Shown here: positions 58,745-64,000 of the stretch, piece by piece
How the letters are laid out: every line of letters starts with the position of its first letter
Position numbering within the stretch: the stretch's first letter is position 1
From: Nitrosomonas sp.
Lineage (GTDB): Bacteria; Pseudomonadota; Gammaproteobacteria; Burkholderiales; Nitrosomonadaceae
Assembly: GCA_031316255.1 (NCBI GenBank)
Contig: JALDQW010000001.1
Span: forward strand, 1,426,001-1,490,000
Length of the DNA stretch: 64,000 nucleotides
Direction: 5' to 3'
Made by a program: the position numbers and the translations under genes
The notes under the pieces: generated by a model
The model's database searches: none
What the model saw: only the letters and a program-made list of their open reading frames with translations
What the model was told of the DNA's origin: nothing

Positions 58745-59194
58745 TTAAGGCCGCTGTTTGGTTTCTTTTTCAATTTCACGTCCTGCGAGTGTGGCAAGTT
58801 CGGATAATTCTTCGGACAACAATTGCAAAAGATCATCCAAAGTAATAATACCTGCTAATCCACCGTGGTTATCAATGACCGGCGCGCGTCTGATTGCGTT
58901 GCGTCGCATATATTGAATGACGTCGAAAACCCCGGTGTTTTCATGAACAGTCACAAGTTTTGGTGTCGTAATATCACCGACGGTCATGACCGCGGGGTCC
59001 AGTTCCGTAGCCATGATTTCAATAACAAGATCCCTGTCGGTTACAATTCCAATGGGTTTTTTGATGCCGTTTTGTTCTTCTACGATGATCACGTCGCCCA
59101 CATGATGCTGACGCATCAGCTTGGCGGCTTCAAGTACAGATTCTTCTTTCTGTATGATAACAACTTCCCGATTACAGAGTTCGCTGATCGACAT
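58745..59194 (-). CDS. Stand-alone CBS-domain protein
   Basis: The 149-aa protein is a pair of CBS domains (EESVLEAAKLMRQHHVGDVI; IGIVTDRDLVIEI; VIQYMRRNAIRRAPVIDNHG; AGIITLDDLLQLL). Such Bateman modules bind AMP, ATP or NAD and act as energy sensors. A strong AAGGAG site precedes the ATG. The partner is unknown; no enzyme domain is attached. Confidence 0.93.
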   Translation of the reverse strand: MSISELCNREVVIIQKEESVLEAAKLMRQHHVGDVIIVEEQNGIKKPIGIVTDRDLVIEIMATELDPAVMTVGDITTPKLVTVHENTGVFDVIQYMRRNAIRRAPVIDNHGGLAGIITLDDLLQLLSEELSELATLAGREIEKETKQRP

Positions 59195-59382
59195 TGATGT
59201 CTCCTTTTTCGTAATCTTTATCGTCTGAATGCATTGTATAACATAAGAACATTTTCACGGTTAGCAAGGTGTCCGGGCAGAAAAAAGCGTGCTGACTGGC
59301 GTTGTGGGGTGACGGATTTTAAACGAATGCCTGGAAAATTGATGTATCAGGGCAAATTTCTGAATTCTATCGGTTTCTGGCG

Positions 59383-59763
59383 CTATCTTAACTCGTCAAC
59401 CGAATTCCTGACAAAGTCCCTTCTATAATAATCATTGTCAACAATTTCACTGTTCCAGACAATGATGTCCAGATCAATCACTCTAGGGCCGAATTTAGGG
59501 AGCGAACGATCTCGTCCCAGTCTGTTTTCAAGGTTTTTTAAATAATTTTTGAATTCTTTTCGTGACATGGTGGTGTGGACTTTCACGGCACCGTTAACAA
59601 AATCATTTTGACTGACAATGCCGATCGGTGAGGTTTTGATCCATGTCGATGTTTTGTTGACATCGACCTCCTGCTTCAAAATTGTAAGAGCTGCTTCGAC
59701 ATTTTTTTCGGGATTGATGTTGGATCCGATGCCGATGATGCATTCATTTGTATCGTTCTTCAT
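59383..59763 (-). CDS. folK: Short HPPK (6-hydroxymethyl-dihydropterin pyrophosphokinase)
   Basis: The 126-aa protein has IGIGSNINPEKNVEAAL at the start and the HPPK signature RLGRDRSLPKFGPRVIDLDI. E. coli FolK has 159 residues; here the last helix and strand are missing, and the protein ends VDNDYYRRDFVRNSVDELR. Similar short forms occur next to folX. It transfers pyrophosphate from ATP to 6-hydroxymethyl-dihydropterin in folate synthesis; in this setting it could use a monapterin-related substrate. It begins three bases after folX. Confidence 0.85.
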   Translation of the reverse strand: MKNDTNECIIGIGSNINPEKNVEAALTILKQEVDVNKTSTWIKTSPIGIVSQNDFVNGAVKVHTTMSRKEFKNYLKNLENRLGRDRSLPKFGPRVIDLDIIVWNSEIVDNDYYRRDFVRNSVDELR

Positions 59764-59766
59764 CGG

Positions 59767-60138
59767 TTAGCACTTGTCCGCAATGACATCGCGTGTCGCT
59801 TCCAGTTCAACCGAAACCGATTCCGCGAAACGCAGTGCATGCGGTTTGTCGACTTCCACTCTGGCAAAACGGACTTTCTTGTTTTTCATGATTTCATTCA
59901 AGATAGATTGCGTTAATTTTTCCAGCATCTTGAATTTTTGCCCCTGAACCAGCGCAATGATATTTTTTGTAATAGTTTTGTAATTATACGAGTTGTCTAC
60001 TGAATCATTTTTAATCGCCAGGTTCAGATCGACATCAATCATCAGATTAATAACGACATCCTGCATCTTGTCGATCTCTTCATCGTTAAAGCCGATATAC
60101 GTGCGTAGCAACAGATTTTTAATACGAATGATGGCCAT
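59767..60138 (-). CDS. folX: Dihydroneopterin triphosphate 2'-epimerase (FolX type)
   Basis: The 123-aa protein resembles E. coli FolX closely in key blocks: AIIRIKNLLLRTYIGFNDEE, NYKTITKNIIALV, MLEKLTQSIL and VEVDKPHALRFAESVSVELE. FolX belongs to the FolB fold but epimerises dihydroneopterin triphosphate to the monapterin form. A separate, more typical FolB is encoded at 62575-62958, which supports a distinct role here. It is the first gene of the folX-folK pair. Confidence 0.85.
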   Translation of the reverse strand: MAIIRIKNLLLRTYIGFNDEEIDKMQDVVINLMIDVDLNLAIKNDSVDNSYNYKTITKNIIALVQGQKFKMLEKLTQSILNEIMKNKKVRFARVEVDKPHALRFAESVSVELEATRDVIADKC

Positions 60139-60319
60139 TTTTATAGCGGCACCCAGCCTGCTGGGCGTGGGTTGTAAATAAACGATGATTAGTCAAATGA
60201 ATACCCATACCCCTTTTTACTATATTCTAGGTCATCCAACAACTGCTCCGTTTGATGGTATGCTTTACCGGAATGAGGTGTGAACGTTAATAAACCAGTA
60301 AACTCAAGGAGGAACGATA

Positions 60320-60622
60320 ATGTATGTAACCATTGTGCATGTTTCAGTTAAGCCGGAATATGTAGAAGCGTTCAAGGAGGCTTGCCGGTTAAACCACGAG
60401 GGTTCTGTTCAGGAACCCGGTAATATGCGCTTTGATATTTTGCAGTCAACTGACGAGCCGACAAAATTTGTGCTTTACGAAGCCTACAAAACACAACAGG
60501 ATGCTGCGGCCCATAAAGAAACCGAACACTATCTTGCGTGGCGCGAAACCGTGGCCGACTGGATAGCCGGGCCGCGACAGGGCGTTGTATTTCAAGGATT
60601 ATATCCTGTGGTAAATGCCTGA
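60320..60622 (+). CDS. Antibiotic-biosynthesis-monooxygenase-fold protein (quinol monooxygenase-like)
   Basis: The 100-aa dimeric alpha+beta barrel protein has YVTIVHVSVKPEYVEAFKEA, NHEGSVQEPGNMRFDILQ, KFVLYEAYKTQQDAAAHKET and HYLAWRETVADWI, matching the ABM/YgiN/LsrG group. Members oxidise quinols or act on small ligands. An AAGGAGG site lies before the ATG. Its stop overlaps the dehydrogenase start as TGATG, so the two proteins likely act in one pathway. Confidence 0.88.
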   Translation: MYVTIVHVSVKPEYVEAFKEACRLNHEGSVQEPGNMRFDILQSTDEPTKFVLYEAYKTQQDAAAHKETEHYLAWRETVADWIAGPRQGVVFQGLYPVVNA

Positions 60623-61830
60623 TGTTTAATTTCTCCATTGCAAGATTGCCGCGAATCGAGTTTGGCTCAGGTGTCTTTGATAAATTACCGGATATTGTCA
60701 CAGGATACGGATCGAATATTTTGTTAGTGACGGGCGCGCATTCGTATAACAATATTCCAGGTTGGCAGTCGTTCTTGAGCGCGTTAACGCTCAGGTCGAT
60801 CGGTTATTCTCATTGCACCGTTGCAGATGAGCCTTCTCCGGCTTTAATCGATGATACCGTCAGGGCATACTCTGGACATTCTTTCGATGTTGTCGTGGGT
60901 ATCGGTGGCGGCAGCGCGCTTGATGCGGCCAAGGCCATAGCGGGTTTGTTGAAAGTGCAGCGTTCGGTTATGGATTATCTTGAAGGCATCGGACCGGAAT
61001 TACCCTATGAAGGGCCTGCGATACCGTTGATTGCAGTACCGACAACAGCGGGTACCGGCAGTGAAGCGACCAAAAATGCTGTGCTGAGTGTGCAAGGTGA
61101 GCAGGGATTCAAGAAATCTTTCCGTCATGAGAAACTGGTTGCCGAATATGCCATTGTCGACCCGGAATTGTTGAGCGGTTGTCCACCCAATGTGATTGCC
61201 GCCAATGGTATGGATGCATTGACCCAGTTACTGGAATCGTATGTTTCGCTTAAATCCAATGCATTTACAGATGCATTGGCGGTCAGTGGATTGCAAGCTG
61301 CAAGAGAGGCATTGATTCCGCTGTATCGGCACAGCGTACAGCAAAATGTGCAACCCGATGAGAAGATTGAGCAATGTCGTGAAAAAATGGCTTATGCCGC
61401 CTTGCTCTCAGGGATTACCCTGGCGCAAGTAGGTCTCGGGTCGGTGCATGGACTGGCATCGCCTTTGGGCGCATTTTATCCGATCCCGCATGGGGTGGTA
61501 TGCGGTACTTTGGTTGCATCTGCAACAGCGATAAACATAAACAGTATGCTGGCCAGGGAACCCGGTAATAAGGCATTGGCAAAATATGCGCAGGCAGCCG
61601 GAATATTGTGTCAAAAACATTTTCATGATGAAGCGTCGGCGCATGCTGCATTGATACAACTGCTGTCCGAATGGACACAGCAACTTGGGCTGCCGCGTTT
61701 GTCTCATTATGGATTGAAAGAAGTGGCATTGGATCCAGTGGTAGCCAATTCACGGGGCAGCAGCATGAAAACCAATCCCATAGTCTTAACCGATGCCGAA
61801 ATCAGGCAATTGCTGTTGGCTCGTTTATAA
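60622..61830 (+). CDS. Iron-type alcohol dehydrogenase
   Basis: The product (402 aa from ATG 60622) is a group III dehydrogenase. The NAD-binding region has VVGIGGGSALDAAKAIAGLL and AVPTTAGTGSEATKNAVLSV. Metal ligands: Asp in GMDALTQLLESYVS, His in GSVHGLASPLGAFYP and PHGVV. The first His of the usual DALTH motif is Gln here, a variant known in a sub-branch. The substrate may be an alcohol or aldehyde related to the upstream monooxygenase-fold protein. An earlier in-frame start (60538) lies inside the upstream gene and is rejected. Confidence 0.9.
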   Translation: MFNFSIARLPRIEFGSGVFDKLPDIVTGYGSNILLVTGAHSYNNIPGWQSFLSALTLRSIGYSHCTVADEPSPALIDDTVRAYSGHSFDVVVGIGGGSALDAAKAIAGLLKVQRSVMDYLEGIGPELPYEGPAIPLIAVPTTAGTGSEATKNAVLSVQGEQGFKKSFRHEKLVAEYAIVDPELLSGCPPNVIAANGMDALTQLLESYVSLKSNAFTDALAVSGLQAAREALIPLYRHSVQQNVQPDEKIEQCREKMAYAALLSGITLAQVGLGSVHGLASPLGAFYPIPHGVVCGTLVASATAININSMLAREPGNKALAKYAQAAGILCQKHFHDEASAHAALIQLLSEWTQQLGLPRLSHYGLKEVALDPVVANSRGSSMKTNPIVLTDAEIRQLLLARL

Positions 61831-61883
61831 CAAATGCAAATCTGTAATACTGATAATTACACATAAATGTTTGCAAGCGTTGA

Positions 61884-62495
61884 TCAGGGAGACGTTTTTT
61901 TTTGACCGATACGGCTTTCCTTGCCGGCTATAAGATTGGAAATGTTGGCCTGGTGACGCCAGATCAGCATGAGTGCCATCAGGAAGACAGTCAGCGTATT
62001 CAGAGTAAATCCGAATAGGAGGTATGCAAAGATGGGCGCCAGTGCAGCTGAAACCAAAGCGGATAACGAAGAGTAACGGGAAATGACGGCAACCGCGACC
62101 CAGGTCGCCATTGCAAGCAGGCCGAGCATTGGACTGAGTCCCAGTAACACACCTACGGCTGTTGCAACGCCTTTGCCGCCCTGGAAATTCAAGAATACAG
62201 GAAATACATGACCCAGAAATACTGCGAGCGCCACAACGGCGACAACTTCATTGCCCAAATTCCAGGGTGGTGCAAAATAGTGTGCCAGTGTGATCGCCAG
62301 CCAGCCCTTGCCAGCATCGCCCAGCAGCGTTAACACAGCTGCCGCTTTTTTGCCGCTGCGTAGAACGTTGGTTGCGCCGGGATTTTTCGAGCCATATGTG
62401 CGCGGATCTGGGAGCTTGAAAATCCAGCTGGAAATCAGTGCAAAAGGAATTGATCCAATAAGATAGGCAAGAAAAATAAAAGCCAATAGCGTCAT
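61884..62495 (-). CDS. plsY: Acyl-phosphate:glycerol-3-phosphate acyltransferase
   Basis: The 203-aa membrane protein has the three PlsY motifs: LIGSIPFALISSWIF, GSKNPGATNVLRSGKKAAA and FLNFQGGKGVATAVGVLLG. It makes lysophosphatidic acid from acyl-phosphate, the first step of phospholipid synthesis. It is divergent from folB, an arrangement common in proteobacteria. Confidence 0.96.
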   Translation of the reverse strand: MTLLAFIFLAYLIGSIPFALISSWIFKLPDPRTYGSKNPGATNVLRSGKKAAAVLTLLGDAGKGWLAITLAHYFAPPWNLGNEVVAVVALAVFLGHVFPVFLNFQGGKGVATAVGVLLGLSPMLGLLAMATWVAVAVISRYSSLSALVSAALAPIFAYLLFGFTLNTLTVFLMALMLIWRHQANISNLIAGKESRIGQKKTSP

Positions 62496-62574
62496 AAGAA
62501 TTAGTATCGCTCCAGTAAATTAGAATAGAATTATAGTAAAAAACAGTCCGAATGATTACATTTCGCCGTCAATA

Positions 62575-62958
62575 ATGGATATTATTTTTCTTAGCGATTT
62601 CAAGGCCAAAACATTAATTGGTATTTATCCTTGGGAACGCAAGGTCGCACAAACGATACAACTGGATCTTGAAATTGCCTTACCCGATAAACGCGCGGCT
62701 GAGACAGACAGCATTGATCATGCAGTTGACTATGCACGTGTTGTTGAATGTATTCGTGAGATTCTCGAGAAAAAACATTTTATGTTACTGGAAGCGCTGG
62801 CCGAGCATATTGCGCACACCATTATGAAAGAATTTAAGTCGCCGTGGGTGAGAATCAGTGTTGCAAAGCTGGATATTATACGGGGTGTCAAAAGAATTGG
62901 CGTGTGTATTGAGCGCGGAACACGATACAATGCAGAACACAATGGCGAAATAAGGTAA
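62575..62958 (+). CDS. folB: Dihydroneopterin aldolase
   Basis: The 127-aa protein has the FolB start DIIFLSDFKAKTLIGIYPWE with the active-site Glu in YPWE, DYARVVECIREILEKKHFML, and the catalytic Lys in VAKLDIIRGVKRIGVCIERG. It cleaves dihydroneopterin to 6-hydroxymethyl-dihydropterin for folate. Divergent from plsY, 79 bases apart; followed by a zinc dehydrogenase gene after 15 bases. Confidence 0.94.
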   Translation: MDIIFLSDFKAKTLIGIYPWERKVAQTIQLDLEIALPDKRAAETDSIDHAVDYARVVECIREILEKKHFMLLEALAEHIAHTIMKEFKSPWVRISVAKLDIIRGVKRIGVCIERGTRYNAEHNGEIR

Positions 62959-62973
62959 CTTCAGGGAGATAAC

Positions 62974-63981
62974 ATGTTTAAAGCCTACGCTGCGTCAGAG
63001 CCAGGCGGCAAGCTTGAGCCGTATGAGTATGATCCGGGGCCGATGGGGCCGCAGGATGTTGAAATTGTCGTTGAACATTGCGGAATATGTTATAGCGACA
63101 TTAGTATGCTGCAAAATGAATGGGGTATGACACAATACCCGTTTGTGCCGGGACATGAAATCATCGGGACAATTGCCGGTATCGGTGATCAAGTGCAGCA
63201 TGTTCGGCCAGGCCAACGGGTGGGTCTGGGTTGGCATGCCGGTTACTGTATGCACTGCCATAGCTGTATGTCCGGCGATCATAATCTTTGCGCACAGGCG
63301 CAGGGAACGCTTATTGGACGGCATGGCGGAATTGCAGACAGGGTTCGTGCGCAGGCTGCAAGTGTAGTCGAACTGCCGCGCGAGCTGGATGCGCAAAGTG
63401 CAGGGCCATTGTTTTGCGGCGGTATCACTGTTTTCAATCCATTGATGCAGTTCAATATTAAACCAACCGCCAGGGTGGGCGTCATCGGTATTGGCGGATT
63501 AGGCCATTTGGCGCTGCAATTTCTGAATGCCTGGGGATGTCATGTTACTGCATTTACGCACAATGAAAGTAAAAAGGACGAAATTCTGAAACTTGGCGCG
63601 TATCAGGTATTAAATTCAACCGACTCCGCGACACTGGAAGCGGCAGCCGGACAATTCGATCTGATTTTATCTACTGTTCAGGCCGGATTGGATTGGAATG
63701 CTTATGTTGCCATGTTGAGCCCCAAAGGCCGTCTGCATTTTGTTGGAGCGACTTTGGAGCCGCTGGATATTGGGGTTTTTCCATTAATTTTGGGGCAGCG
63801 CAGTATTTCAGGTTCTCCGGTAGGCAGCCCGGATACAATCCGCACCATGCTGGATTTTGCAGTGCAGCACAAGATCAAGCCTGTTGTTGAGTATTTTCGC
63901 TTTGATCAGGCAAACGAAGCGATAGCGCATCTGGCCAGTGGCAAGGCGCGCTACCGGGTCGTTCTTAGCAACTCAGGTTAA
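62974..63981 (+). CDS. Zinc-dependent alcohol dehydrogenase, YahK/cinnamyl-alcohol type
   Basis: The 335-aa MDR-family enzyme has the catalytic zinc site CGICYSD plus GHEIIG, four structural-zinc Cys ([16 protein letters not shown]) and the nucleotide fold [20 protein letters not shown]. It should reduce aldehydes with NAD(P)H. CAGGGAG precedes the ATG. It is complete and ends 19 bases before the window edge. Confidence 0.93.
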   Translation: MFKAYAASEPGGKLEPYEYDPGPMGPQDVEIVVEHCGICYSDISMLQNEWGMTQYPFVPGHEIIGTIAGIGDQVQHVRPGQRVGLGWHAGYCMHCHSCMSGDHNLCAQAQGTLIGRHGGIADRVRAQAASVVELPRELDAQSAGPLFCGGITVFNPLMQFNIKPTARVGVIGIGGLGHLALQFLNAWGCHVTAFTHNESKKDEILKLGAYQVLNSTDSATLEAAAGQFDLILSTVQAGLDWNAYVAMLSPKGRLHFVGATLEPLDIGVFPLILGQRSISGSPVGSPDTIRTMLDFAVQHKIKPVVEYFRFDQANEAIAHLASGKARYRVVLSNSG

Positions 63982-64000
63982 TAACAGATAAATACATTTG

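Overview
The window looks like chromosome of an ammonia-oxidising-type betaproteobacterium, most likely a Nitrosomonas relative. This is inferred from the gene order atpIBEFHAGDC-glmU-glmS followed by yebC-ruvCAB, the moderate G+C, and protein families that are common in that group. No marker such as rRNA is present to prove it. I see no tRNA, rRNA, CRISPR array, insertion sequence or prophage.

Layout. 1-6.0 kb: a truncated DUF2490 outer-membrane-type protein, then a cell-surface glycan cluster (sulfotransferase, Wzx/MATE-type flippase, two methyltransferase-like proteins and an APH/choline-kinase-like phosphotransferase) without glycosyltransferases. 6.3-8.9 kb: an exported hypothetical protein and a cyclic-nucleotide-binding/patatin phospholipase. 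9.5-16.0 kb: a tightly overlapping four-gene unit, PAS-GGDEF-EAL protein, fatty acid hydroxylase/sterol desaturase, GH3-type acyl-adenylating enzyme and enolase-superfamily epimerase, which looks like an undescribed biosynthetic cassette. 16.1-18.3 kb: parvulin and an ABC exporter. 18.4-25.4 kb: the complete F1Fo ATP synthase operon with a near-consensus promoter and a clear terminator. 25.6-31.9 kb: glmU, glmS, yebC and ruvCAB. RuvC appears to start at ATT and RuvA at TTG.

31.9-45.0 kb is the accessory heart of the window. Two long paralogues each fuse a periplasmic FecR domain, a TPR array and an outer-membrane beta-barrel with a TonB-receptor-like C-terminus. They sit with a CHASE2-class III nucleotide cyclase, a lipoprotein, a small soluble protein, an acidic orphan protein, a ParD-ParE pair whose toxin is frameshifted, and REP-like hairpins. 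I propose a trans-envelope sensing or export system. The cyclase has Ser where the transition-state Asn is expected, and the second FecR-TPR-barrel gene is a compositional mosaic.

45.1-53.2 kb: YaaA, an NTF2-like protein, a CDF metal transporter and a full Mrp-type Na+/H+ antiporter operon with fused A/B subunits. 53.3-64 kb: envelope and housekeeping genes, namely DUF454, periplasmic FKBP isomerase, a DUF748 giant AsmA-like protein, a DUF2780 lipoprotein, a CBS protein, a folX-folK pterin pair, a quinol-monooxygenase-like protein coupled to an iron-type alcohol dehydrogenase, plsY, a separate folB, and a zinc alcohol dehydrogenase.

How the parts relate: ATP synthase and Mrp both handle proton/sodium energetics. 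GlmU/GlmS feed UDP-GlcNAc to the envelope. Several genes (GGDEF-EAL, cNMP-patatin, CHASE2 cyclase) show second-messenger control. The FecR-TPR-barrels, flippase, DUF748 and lipoproteins point to active outer-envelope remodelling.
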